From: Hirudinaria manillensis
Taxonomy: Eukaryota > Annelida > Clitellata > Hirudinida > Hirudinidae
Reading direction: 5' to 3'
NCBI GenBank assembly: GCA_034509925.1
Contig: CM067535.1
Location: 2,070,001 to 2,134,000 of the forward strand
Length of the DNA: 64,000 bases
This document shows positions 44,656 to 55,918 of this stretch, piece by piece. The notes beneath the pieces are model-generated. The model worked only from the letters and a program-made list of their open reading frames with translations, was not told the DNA's origin and did not search any database. Every line of letters begins with the position of its first letter. Within the stretch, counting starts at the first letter, position 1. Position numbers and translations under genes: made by a program.

Positions 44656-46602
44656 TCCATGTCGTTTTTGGCATCGTGAACAAAATAGGTGGATTTGCAA
44701 GAAAATGTAAAGGACGAAAATTGTAGAGGATAGTTTCATGATTCGTTTGATGTATTAATTTTTAAATTTGATTCGGTGGAACTGCTACGTTTCGAGTTCG
44801 AAGTTGACTCAACACGAAGCGGAAGGGTCCATGTCGTTTTTGACATAGTGAACAAAATAGGTGGATTTGCAAGAAAATGTAAAGGACGAAAATTGTAGAG
44901 GATAGTTTCATGATTCGTTTGATGTATTAATTTTTAAATTTGGTTCAGTGGAACTGCTGCTTTTCGAGTTAGAATAATCGCCGGCTAGCGATTTTTCCTC
45001 AACTTGTAACTAGGTCATTTCTTCCGACCCCATGTCGTATTTGGCATCGTGAACAAAATAAGTGTATTTGCAAGAAAATGTAAAAGACGAAAATTGTAGA
45101 GGATATTTTCATGATTCGTTTGATGTATTAATTTTTAAATTTGATTCGGTGGAACTGATGCTTTTCGAGTTCGAAGTTGACTCAACACGAAGCGGAAGGG
45201 TCCATGTCGTTTTTGACATAGTGAACAAAATAGGTGGATTTGCAAGAAAATGTAAAGGACGAAAATTGTAGAGGATAGCTTCACGATTCGTATGATATAT
45301 TAATTTTTTAAATTTGATTCGGTGGAACTGATGCTTTTCGAGTTCGAAGTTGACTCAACATGAAGCGGAAGGGTCCATGTCGTTTTTGACATAGTGAACA
45401 AAATAGGTGGATTTGCAAGAAATGTAAAGGACGAAAATTGTAGAGGATAGCTTCACGATTCGTATGATATATTAAGTTTTTTAAATTTGATTCGGTGGAA
45501 CTGATGCTTTTCGAGTTCGAAGTTGACTCAACATGAAGCGAAGGGTCCATGTCGTTTTTGACATAGTGAACAAAATAGGTGGATTTGCAAGAAAATGTAA
45601 AGGACGAAAATTGTAGAGGATAGCTTCACGATTCGTATGATATATTAATTTTTTAAATTTGATTCGGTGGAACTGATGCTTTTCGAGTTCGAAGTTGACT
45701 CAACATGAAGCGGAAGGGTCCATGTCGTTTTTGACATAGTGAACAAAATAGGTGGATTTGCAAGAAAATGTAAAGGACGAAAATTGTAGAGGATAGCTTC
45801 ACGATTCGTATGATATATAATTTTTAAATTTGATTCGGTGGAAACTGATGCTTTTCGAGTTAGAATAATCGCCGGCTAGCGATTTTTCCTCAACTTGTAA
45901 CTAGGTCATTTCTTCCGACTCCATGTCGTATTTGGCATCGTGAACAAAATAGGTGGATTTGCAAGAAAATGTAAAGACGAAAATTGTAGAGGATAGCTTC
46001 ACGATTCGTATGCTATATATTAATTTTTTAAATTTGATCGGTGGAACTGATGCTTTTCGAGTTCGAAGTTGACTCAACATGAAGCGGAAGGGTCCATTGT
46101 CGTTTTTGACATAGTGAACAAAATAGGTGGATTGAAAGAAAATGTAAAGGACGAAAATTGTAGAGGATAGCTTCACGATTCGTATGATATATTAATTTTT
46201 AAATTTGATTCGGTGGAACTGATGCTTTTCGAGTTTAGAATAATCGCCGGCTAGCGATTTTTCCTCAACTTGTAACTAGGTCATTTCTTCCGACTCCATG
46301 TCGTATTTGGCATCGTGAACAAAATAGGTGGATTTGCAAGAAAATGTAAAGGACGAAAATTGTAGAGGATAGCTTCACGATTCGTATGATATATTAATTT
46401 TTTAAATTTGATTCGGTGGAACTGATGCTTTTCGAGTTCGAAGTTGACTCAACATGAAGCGGAAGGGTCCATGTCGTTTTTGACATAGTGAACAAAATAG
46501 GTGGATTTGCAAGAAAATGTAAAGGACGAAAATTGTAGAGGATAGTTTCATGATTCGTTTGATGTATTAATTTTTAAATTTGGTTCAGTGGAACTGCTGC
46601 AT
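44655..46602. repeat. Minisatellite, 11 units of 172-173 or 201-202 bp
   Basis: Units start with CATGTCG at 44658, 44830, 45031, 45203, 45375, 45548, 45721, 45922, 46094, 46297 and 46470. Short units end in a TCGAAGTTGACTCAACA block; long units replace it with an AATAATCGCCGGCTAGCG block about 29 bp longer. The order is short, long, four short, long, short, long, short, then a partial unit. No conserved frame runs across units. Confidence 0.9.
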
Positions 46603-46664
46603 TTTGATCGGTTTCCTGAGTTAGGGCTCACGCACTTTTGTTGTCAGGCTCCTATCACGCTGGT

Positions 46665-46673
46665 CAACACGTG
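46665..46673. repeat. Target site duplication, right
   Basis: CAACACGTG, matching 42501-42509. Confidence 0.9.
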
Positions 46674-46998
46674 ACCAATCTTCGGATGCAACAAGTTGTT
46701 TTAAAATTGATTTCATTCGTTCACGAATTATTTAAAACCATTTACGTATGAAATGTCAGAAAATCCAAGCATAATTTGTTATTATATTTCTGGTAAAAAA
46801 TAAATAGTAATAAATTGAATAACATGGTAAAATGTTAATAATCTGAAAATAGGAAAATATTCTTTATGATGCTCTGTGGAAATGAGACATATTTTAATAT
46901 ACTTTAAATTGACGATAGTTTAAGAATATCATATTATACAAATTATGATGATCTTATTATAATATTATAAATTATTATAATATTAAACGACAAATTAT

Positions 46999-49893
46999 GT
47001 GTTAAATTTAAATTTATGTTTTGAAATAATTTCCGTCACTGATGTTTATCAATGTACCGCGTCGTTGTTAGCGGCACTGAAAGATTATGACGACCTTGAA
47101 TCGATCAAAACGGATGACCTTGAAAGGGAGTTCAAAAGGTCAATCGTGGCACGTGATGAGGAACTCTTTTCCATTGCCAGGAGAAAGAGTTGGGTTTCTA
47201 TACGTTATTAATTAAAATAATGATGATGGTGGTGGTGATGATGATGATGATGACAACGACGATGATGATGACGACGACGATGATGATGATTCACTAGAAG
47301 TTTGAGTAGCGGCATATGTTGTTAACATATTTAAACAATTTATTTTCACCGCCAATAATTTATAAACGAATTCGATTTGTTAGAGTCTGACCAGTTCTGC
47401 CAAACAGCCGAAATGAATGAAATGTAAGAGCTTCAATTTTTGGAAGTTTATCCAAACAAATATCCAACATCGATCGACAGAATCGCCTAACAGAATTATT
47501 TTATTTCTTGCAATAATTTTATAATTTTTATAATAATTGTATGACTTACCAACAATATTATGGAATTCAATTTAATATTTATTGAAACGTCATTATAATT
47601 TCTAAATGTTTTCTCAAAATTTAAACAAAAATTATAACGTATGAATTCATGTAGCGCACAGGGGAAAGATGATTGGATGGAGAAGCTGACAAAACTGGAA
47701 AACATGGTTGAAAAACTCGTCTTTTGCAACGAGCAAAAGTTCCATTTTAAACAGGTTTTAAATATTAATTAATTCAATTACTAGCTTAAATTAAACAAAT
47801 TATTAAATTAAATTCAAAAATAAATCCTTTTATTCCAAGAGAAGACAAACTGAAGCCAACGACTTCCAAGAGCCGCGGAAGCAATTGTCGTCTGCTCAAG
47901 TTCAGTTGGAAGAGCGGGAAGCTTATTACAGAAATAAAATGTATTTTCAAATAATAATAATAATAATAAATACCTAAATAATAAATATTTTTAATAATAT
48001 TATAAAGATAATCACGCTATTTTAATTTAATATAATTATTAAAATATTACAATCATTCCTTCAGAGCGACACTGGAAACCAGCAAACTCCAGTTACGGAA
48101 AGACTTGGAGGACGTCAAACAACAATGTCAGCAAAACGCCTTTTCTTGGAAGAGACAACTCAATGATATTGTAGCCATTTTCCTTTACCTTGATAATGAT
48201 GCCGACGATGTTGACGGGTGTTGTTGGTGATAATCATGATAATGGCGATGACGATGATAATGATGCCGACGATGGCGATGTTGGCAGGGTGTTGTTGGTG
48301 ATAATCATGATGATGACGATGATCATCACGACGATGACAATGATGATTGTAGCAATGGAAAACTGTGAAATATAAAAATAAATATTCTGAAAATAAAATA
48401 AAATTTCTGCCCCGTAATGAATATTCTCTATTTTAAGTTTTAAATTGACAGACCAATGTTTTTTAATAACAAAAATCACTTCCGGTCAACATTCTATCAG
48501 AGCCTGACGACCCAGCTAAAAGTATCCGAGGTGGCTCGAGATCACGTGATCAAGATGGAGAAGATGAAGAAGGAACACGACCTTGAACTATTGGAGGTCA
48601 CAGACAGAAAGAATGCTGAGATCAAACAGCTGAAAAAACTCATCCAGGTGGTTATGATAATGCTCTTATTAAACATTAATTACAATTTTACAATAATAAT
48701 AAATTTATTATATAATAATTAATAATTATATTATTAATATAATGTGATATAATGTGGTTATTATTGGGTGCTGTCCACACTTTGTCAAAGTTTGAATATT
48801 TCTCAAAATTTTGGTCTAATAGTATTACCTATTTTCTAGTAATTACTTGTTATTTAACTTATAAAGAATAGAAATTGCAAACTTTACGTCAGGACTGCCA
48901 AAATTCTAGAGAGACAATATCTCTTAAGACAAGGGAATTTGAGAGAAAAACAGAAAATATTTTTAAAGAACTCAGAACCGACATGGAAATCTTGAGTTAC
49001 GAAATGCTGATTGCTCTGAAAGACGACGATAGGTTCACTACCCTTCACCTTTCGAATTGACAATTTAAATAGAATTTAATTTAGTTAAATGTAATTAATT
49101 TAAATTTGAATTCTGTATTTTTTAAACTTTCTAAAATCTAAACCACAGCTTCGTCTCCTCAGAAGAGGTGTCGGGCGAAATAAACAGTGACGGCGGTAAT
49201 GTCGTCGTTGAAATGGTAAGTTACAACAAAATGTAAAATGTCGTTTCATATTTCTCCACTAATTTATTCGATTCTTCGAAATATTTCAAACTCCATCGTA
49301 CACCAACCTCAAACCAATAGTCAGGCGTTTTCAGCACTTTTCAAGCTAGATTTACTACATCAGTAAACGATTTTATAAACAAAACTCTCCAAGAGAACCC
49401 TGAAGAACATGGTGGAACATCTGATGCGTCGATTCTCAGAAGCACGTAACGAGTGCAGGACCAAAGAGACGCTCATGGAACAGTTGAAACACGATAAGGT
49501 GCCTCACAGGCGTGTACTTCACAATGATTCCAAATATCTTAGTCTCAATCAAACCTTTATTTCGACGTCTTTAGTTATGATGCCTAAGCATTCATCAAAA
49601 TATGATATTTAACTTTATTTTCCAAACAGGCAGAAGAACTGACGAGAATGAGGAGAAAGTTCACAGCGGAGAAGCTGGAAGCCTTGGAGCAGATGAAGGA
49701 AAGACTACTGGATGTAAGGAATGACCCATCCCATCCATTATCACGTATCCATTGATTTATCATCTCAATAACTCACTGTGCAATCCCAAAATATTCTGGC
49801 AAATTCTGTTTTTAAAAATTCACTTTAAAGAAACAGTCTAACTTTCAGATAGCTCCCTGCAGACGTTCTGTCCAATCAGTGAAGAGCAATTAG
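46999..49893 (+). CDS. Multi-exon coiled-coil protein, family not identified
   Basis: Predicted coding exons: 46999-47188 (start uncertain), 47662-47754, 47840-47940, 48065-48170, 48501-48647, 48872-49032, 49149-49215, 49394-49498, 49630-49713 and 49849-49893 (TAG). All junctions from exon 2 on have GT-AG and matching phases; exon 1 uses a weak GTTTCT donor and its 5' limit is unclear, so an upstream exon may be missing. The product, about 350 residues, is almost all charged helix with Leu/Lys/Glu heptads (KMEKMKKEHDLELLEV, EIKQLKKLIQ, EELTRMRRKFTAEKLEALE), broken by a short acidic SSEEVSGEINSDGG stretch. It ends CRRSVQSVKSN. It looks like a structural protein of centrosome or cilium type, which would agree with the X-box at 41986, but no named family is recognisable. 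The gene is tail-to-tail with larp. Confidence 0.7.
47221..47292. repeat. GAT/GAC triplet microsatellite in intron 1
   Basis: Imperfect (GAT)n/(GAC)n/(GGT)n tract inside an intron of the coiled-coil gene. Confidence 0.9.
48187..48350. repeat. GAT-rich minisatellite in intron 4
   Basis: Two long direct copies of a block containing GATAATGATGCCGACGATG and GTGTTGTTGGTGATAATCAT, then further GAT/GAC triplets. Intronic. Confidence 0.85.
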
Positions 49894-50030
49894 TCTTCCC
49901 CCAGTTGATTGATGACTAACCAGGATGAAGACGTCAATCAACACTCTTCGTCTTAAAAGACTCACACCTAGCAATAACGTTTAACAAAATAAGTCGCCAA
50001 GAACTAACTTCTAATTAATTATTATAATCT

Positions 50031-50036
50031 AATAAA
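50031..50036 (+). terminator. Poly(A) signal of the coiled-coil gene
   Basis: AATAAA about 140 bp after the TAG at 49893, pointing toward the larp 3' end. Confidence 0.5.
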
Positions 50037-50094
50037 CGTTGGACGACAAAAAAAACAAACAAAACAGAGCCGAGCTGTGGTGACCGACCACGTT

Positions 50095-50100
50095 TTTATT
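50095..50100 (-). terminator. Poly(A) signal of larp
   Basis: AATAAA on the minus strand. It would give larp a 3' UTR of about 1.3 kb (51437 down to about 50080) and ends only some 60 bp from the signal of the convergent gene. Confidence 0.45.
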
Positions 50101-51437
50101 TTAAACCAATGTTGAAAGTCGAGAACGTGGTAAATTACCATCACTAAATTGGGACAAAAATGGCGAGTTGAAACGGGTACGACGCAAACCCGAGGGTGCG
50201 ACGGTTCGTGACGATTGCGTTGCCCGCGTACGTGTTCCGAACTCGACGTCACGGTCGTTGCTTAAGTCTCAGTAACTAGTATCACCACCAAGTTTGAGTT
50301 ATAATCTTAAAAATTTACAGGGGGAGATCGGACGACCCCGGACCCCCTACTCTGCCGACACCTCGACGCTCTCTGCTAAAAAAAAGTGATCGTCTATGAA
50401 CCGAAGTCTTATTTACATTGGAGTCATCATCCTAATTGCAATAAATAGGACCACTAGAAGCACGTTCGGGTTAAAAATCCTCGACATCCGTCTGCACGTA
50501 TTTACACGGTTCCCTCCGGCGACGACTGCGAACACGACGGACAGCAGTGGCACGACGAAAACGGAAATTAACATTTACAACTCCACGACTTCAAAATAAC
50601 GTAGTTAAGTAATTAGTTTAGAGCACGTAACCAGTTCAAACACGATCGATTGACGAGAGAGACCCGAGCTTAACGACTTCGCTCGCGGCCCTTTGCAGCG
50701 GCGAGGACAGGGGCAAGAACGAGAACCGTCGGAAAGAATTGCACGCCGTTGAGCAAGTTAAAATATACACGCAATGATTTCCTACGTCCGTGCAGTCCGG
50801 CACTCCGCGTGCGAACGCAAAATCGAAACCGGCGACGAGTCGAGAGAAGAAAAAAGCGCGAAAACAAAACGGGACGCGTCGGAGCGGAAGACGCGCTCCT
50901 CGACATACTATCGAAGGCACAAACGCTGACATGATCTCGTAAACGTTTAGTTTGCCGTCACGTTGCGACGCCACTGCACAAATGCACGAGCCCAAGATTT
51001 TATTGTCAACAACTACAAAAGACGATCGCACGAGGCAGAACTTTTGGCAGCGTCTTCTCGTGAAACCAACTCGCGGATGCTCAGATAAGTTCTCCTCGGC
51101 AAAGCTTCTAAACCGTCTCGATCGGTCATCATCACATACTTCGTTGGTAATTTCACGGGCTTCTCGTTAGATAACGTTCTGCCGACTGGAGATCAAAAAC
51201 ATCATTCGCCATTCATTCGAACAATCACTCTGCATCGTCCTATTCTTCAAGATTGTCAAAAATTTTCTTTTCTATAAACGTCTTGCATCGGGGCATTTTC
51301 TCTTCTCATCGACAACATCTGACGATCATTCATCATATCATCATCATATTTTTTTTAAACTTTTTTTAAAAACACAACACACCTTCCATTCATTCATACA
51401 CGACTGGGCTAGCGACACTACACAACTATTGAAATCT
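50101..51437 (-). other. larp: Probable larp 3' UTR
   Basis: No coding frame fits: I searched by eye on the minus strand for the DM15 repeats that end LARP1 proteins and found none. Higher in CpG than the flanks. Confidence 0.45.
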
Positions 51438-53933
51438 CTACTTATCTTCGGTCCTCCCGAGGTGGAAGGTCTCCGAAGGGATCTGTTTGTGCATGGATTC
51501 TTCTGCAGAATCCACGTGAGACTTGGGTGTTGCAGTAGCACCTGAAATAAAAAACCATGACAAAGTTTTAGAACAGGGAGAAAGATTAACTACAGTGTAG
51601 TAACTGCCGGTAATCGGGTCATCAACCAAATCGGTCAAAGAACTAAGACTTACAACTCATGGGAATGTACTGCTGTCCTGGTATAAATACCGGGGCATCT
51701 GCCTTGAGCTTAGAGTTGCTGCTCAAAGCCTTCCACCTGGGAATGTGAGCGTCCGTGATCTCCACGCCAGGTTTCAACGGCCACCTCTGAGGCTCCACTG
51801 CCGCACGCAACTTCTGACCGTCTTCGGACACTTCCACTGCAGAACTTTTCCTCACGGCCTTTAAAAACAAACACATTCGATGATGCCTCTTCTACTAGCA
51901 CATTACCGCAACGAGACGAGAGTCTCTGGCGACCGCAAACGAGCGTACGACCGGTTCCGCAAAAGTATGTCGACCGCCTACCGCAACGACGCTCTCCCTC
52001 TCCTCGCTGAGGCTCTTCACTCTCGGGAATGCGCAAACGAGGTTCACGTCAACCCAGCCGGATTCGTCCATCTGGTGCCTCAGGTAAGAATCCTTCTCCA
52101 AGTTCTTCTCACTGAAGTAATACTCTCTGTCAAAAACGAATCCATTTTTATCATCGCCCCTGTCGACCTATGTCTAGACTTCAAATTCACCGCTCACATT
52201 TGATTCTTGATTCTATTCTCGAAGTAGTTCTCCTGGGGACTGGCAGCTTGGCCAAACTCCGGTCTGGCCTCTGGCAGAGCAGCAGCGGGCTCGTCCGCTT
52301 CGTCGGCAACGAAGATCGGAGCAAAGAACGGCTGTGCAGACTCTTCTAAAATGTCATCGCACAATATGAAATGCCTTCTGAGATACAAATTCAAATATCT
52401 ATTTAAACTGACCTATTGGAAGGCTACCTGAATCCCTCTGGATCCTTGGGTAACCTGCTCTTCCCCTTCCTCTTCTGCCCCTGAAAGAATTTCCACGAAT
52501 TGGTCCCGTCTGGACGTGATTCCTCTCAGTCTCGTCAACTGTCAAGTTGCAATAATCAACCATGTAATCCACTAAAACAGAACGATTTTACTGAAACTCT
52601 TGACAGGACATACAGTCGATATATGTCATCCATAAGACAATCTTACCTCTGGAATCTGTTTCTTCTCCCTGTCTAGAGCCATCCCTGACCCTGTTTGGCC
52701 TTCTGTAGGTCGGCCTGTTATTCCTTCTCTGCTGGTCCTCATAATACTGAGGCCTCGAAGAGCCCCTGCCTCTGTTCCCACCCGAACCCCTTCTCCTTTC
52801 GGTTTTCATTTCGATGGGGAGCTGAACCCATTTTTGCTTGTTTTCTGATCAAACATAGAATAGCATTAGAATACTTAACGTGTCCTGACAACGCCGTGCG
52901 AATATAAAACTCACTCTTTTTCGCGGCCAACTGACTGTTTACGTTATCTATTACGTCGCCGGTAGGACTGTCCGGTTTCGTTTGAGAGTCTGCATCCGAT
53001 TCGTTGTTGGATTCCTCGGCTTTAGGTTGGGGGCATTTGGGTCGGGCAGCGATCGGTTCTTTATTTTTATCCTGCAGACGATCAGTAGCCATGACTGACT
53101 GATGCTTGAGAATCAAACAATCATGTTTCACTTACAGTTAAATATTCTAAGCTTGGCCATTGTGCAGAGTCGTTCAAGTCTGTTTGTTGTAGCTGAAAAT
53201 AATGAAACTGCTTAAAAAAAACTATTCTCACATCTTGCAATAATCACCGGTCCTTACTTTTTGTTCTTTGTTCTTTTTATCCCAGAACTTGGATTTAGTA
53301 GATGCTGATGGGAAATAAGAAGAAAAATTAAAGATCAGATTTAAAACACAAAGCAATCGTATCAAACTCACTTTTGTTTGCAGGATTATATGCTTGGTGT
53401 GAATTGTGTGCTGGAACCATCCCAGTCTCAGCACTTTTCTGGCTGGCTCTGCCCTTTGTCGGAGATGTGTAAGTTTTTCTGGCAGTTTCTGAATCAGAAT
53501 TTATTTCGTGCGATTCTCTGCTCCTATGTGTGGTATTTTCTACTTCTGTAATTTCAGCAGCATTAGTATTTCTGGAACACACAACTTCTGACACGTTGTG
53601 GTCTGATCTGCCCTCCATGTCAGAAGGCATATCTTGTTTAGCCTTGTTCCATGGATTTGTTTTTGGAATGGGTGCCTCAAGGAAGTCCTTGCCAAACACC
53701 TTGGGCTTTTCTTGGTTCTGTGTTTTACATCCAGCTGTGTTATTTGAGTTAGGGACTACTTGTTTATTTGTGATTGGAACTTGTTTAGTGTTCTTTGCAA
53801 GGGCATTCTCCTTGGTGGAACTGTCATCCTGACCATCAGCAGCTCCTCTGACATTCAGCATATGTTTTTTAATTTTTTCCTCATTGACTTTATTGTTCGC
53901 CCTCCTTTTGACTTCACTAAATTCGCCTTCCAT
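51438..53933 (-). CDS. larp: La-related protein 1 (LARP1), ten exons, no DM15 region
   Basis: LARP1 binds mRNA, especially 5'-TOP messages, and controls their translation and stability. Exons (minus strand): 53933-53372, 53304-53258, 53192-53136, 53098-52915, 52844-52647, 52538-52413, 52345-52198, 52126-51982, 51858-51654 and 51541-51438. Each has GT-AG borders except one AAAG acceptor, and phases agree throughout: 591 residues. Landmarks are NPWNK near residue 95, SRPQYYEDQQ, an Arg/Gly stretch (FRGRRGRGRAGYP, about 370), and the La motif at about 435-517 with IEYYFSEKNLEKDSYLRHQM and the closing EPQRWPL. The start ATG follows a TTTTAG|CC acceptor, so a 5' UTR intron is likely. The protein stops about 74 residues after the La motif, whereas LARP1 usually continues to the cap-binding DM15 repeats. 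The units of the array carry decayed copies of exons 5-9. Confidence 0.88.
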
Positions 53934-55916
53934 ATTGTCTGGCTAAAACAAAAATATCGCCTTAGAGAGCTTTCAAAAAAGTATCGATTACCTAAAAATC
54001 GTCCATGACGAACGCGGCACGTGATCGACTACGAACGCATGTCAGTTTGCTACAATGCACAACGCATATGCCTTGCGCAATGACGAAACTAAATCGACGA
54101 AAATATTTTATACCACGTGGTAACAGCTCGCGTTTAATCCGCATCTCATTCCAGAATTAGCGATCGCCGACCTAAAAACCGGGGCGATTGTTGGGCAACG
54201 TACATAATCCGTGAATTATTGTAATAATATCATGCGCAATAAAATTGTCAGGACGATGTTAAAATGGTGACCCAATTACTCATACCGCATTGCGGCGATC
54301 AAATGTGCTCATAAAGCAGATGTCTGGGGCGGAATGTAATGCATTAATAAGCAAAACTAAAAAGCATTCCTAGCAATAAAAATTTTAAATCTCACCTTTT
54401 TATGGAAAATAAAAGGACACCAAGCTTTAGGTTAAGCGGAAAATAAATATGCGTGTATCAACCACTGAACCGATAGTCTAGGGCACATGGAGCCATTGAC
54501 CACCAAAGATACGCGTTTGTTTTATTATGCGTCACTTCCTATGATTTTTAATAATTATATATTCTTATAAAATTTAGTTTGAAATAAAAATACTAACGTA
54601 CTTATTTATAATCTACTTAAATTTAAAGTAATGTATCGATTGTAAAGCCTGGCGGTAAATTATTCTAAGTTAAAATAATTTTGAGAATGAAGCATTAAAA
54701 ATATGTGATAAGAAAGTAGGTTAAATGTTTTTTAATTAAAGATAATCTCTGGTATATGTTTTGCTCTAAAAATAAAGAATTCCTTTCGCGTTTTTGCAGC
54801 TACCTTGTAGTAGCATCGTTTAAGAATAATAAATGCGGAGCATATATTAGATATAATTAGCTACATATTTTTATCATCACCATTTTAAAGTTCAGTCATT
54901 GAAATTGAATTCATTTAAATTCATTTGCAAAGAGTATTAGCAAGTTGTGATATTTAGTAATCATATGTAATATAACATTTCCATAAACTAATGTGAAACA
55001 AGCAATCAAAACTCGGATAATGTTACAAAAGCAGACAACTTAACTAGCATATAAACACTATTTTGGTAGTCTTAAAATTTATTGTTTGACCTTTGTGATT
55101 GTAAGCCCAGTTATATTGATCATTTGGTATTAATCACTCACTTTTCTTCTTTCATACATAATTAATAGACAATAACGACATTTAATCTACTTATTCTATT
55201 ACACATTCAGTTACCTTCAGTAACCCAATCATAATTATTGTTATGTGAACTTTACATTTTCTAAGATAATCGAAGATTTTGTAGGCCACTGAAGAGTTAA
55301 TTACAGTAGAATTGCCGTGGCTATTAGCTTTGGCAATTCATGTTCATCTCTGAACTTTGGATAGTTACCAAATATATCCTAATTCAAAGTAACTTTAGTT
55401 CGGTAAATTTTGTGAGTAGCAGTAAACAAGACAATAATCCCTCTAATCGTCAGTCACGAAAGCCATCACATTCTTATTTATTAATTAACCCACTAAAAGA
55501 TATTCTAAATAAAATAGTTATTGAATGATGGATCTCATTTTTATACTAAAAAGTTATACAAAACATTTCTTGATAGCTAACACATCCTTAAAAATGGTTT
55601 TAATGTGTTTATAATAGCTCCCTTTATTCGATAGCGTAGAATGTAATTGGTTTTAGTGCTGGCGGTCGTTAGTTGATGTTTGGTACCGTCCATAACGAAG
55701 TATTACGTTGAAGGTAGGAGGTTAAATTAAACTTATGGGTGATTAGATAATCAGATTTGTAACCCTATTTAGTTAGATGACCTAAAACGTAAGGTATGCA
55801 TGTACAAGTACTCGAATATTAGCTTATCATATGTATCAAATAATTTATAAAGTGCTCCCCCAAAATATGGCAATATGCCAATCATTGGAAGTAACACAAC
55901 CTATTGGCTATTTCAG
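53934..55916. other. Divergent spacer between larp and the muscleblind-like gene
   Basis: Two kilobases with no secure exon. It must hold the larp promoter and 5' UTR exon and the start of the muscleblind-like transcript. Two CACGTG E-boxes lie near larp. The rest is AT-rich. Confidence 0.5.
54018..54119. promoter_or_regulatory. Two CACGTG E-boxes upstream of larp
   Basis: CACGTG at 54018-54023 and at 54114-54119; the second sits in the 12-bp palindrome TACCACGTGGTA. bHLH-Zip factors such as Myc or USF bind this core in animals. Function here is inferred from position only. Confidence 0.35.
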
Positions 55917-55918
55917 AT

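Larger units (their letters stand above)
42510..46664. mobile_element. Non-autonomous TIR transposon, 4155 bp, with internal minisatellite
   Basis: The ends are inverted repeats: ACCAGCGTGATAGGAGCC continues to a 29-bp perfect match and about 40 bp with one indel. Both sides carry the 9-bp duplication CAACACGTG. A degenerate second copy of the left end lies at 42665-42715. The inside has no transposase frame; it consists of AT-rich sequence, a duplicated segment of about 0.6 kb and an 11-unit minisatellite. A 9-bp duplication is typical of Mutator-like (MULE) elements, with Merlin-like as an alternative. Superfamily is therefore tentative. Confidence 0.85.

Noticed and set aside
44655-46602. 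Regular direct repeats that could suggest a CRISPR array
   Set aside because: Units are contiguous 172-202 bp repeats without spacers inside a eukaryotic transposon; it is a minisatellite.
50022-51170. Several short frames on both strands between the coiled-coil gene and larp
   Set aside because: No conserved motif, no DM15-like repeat, and the region is best read as the larp 3' UTR.
52428-52509. Alternative reading of the larp RGG exon giving an NSWKFFQG frame
   Set aside because: It leaves the next exon out of phase; starting the exon at 52538 and ending it at 52413 gives an Arg/Gly-rich frame with matching phases on both sides.
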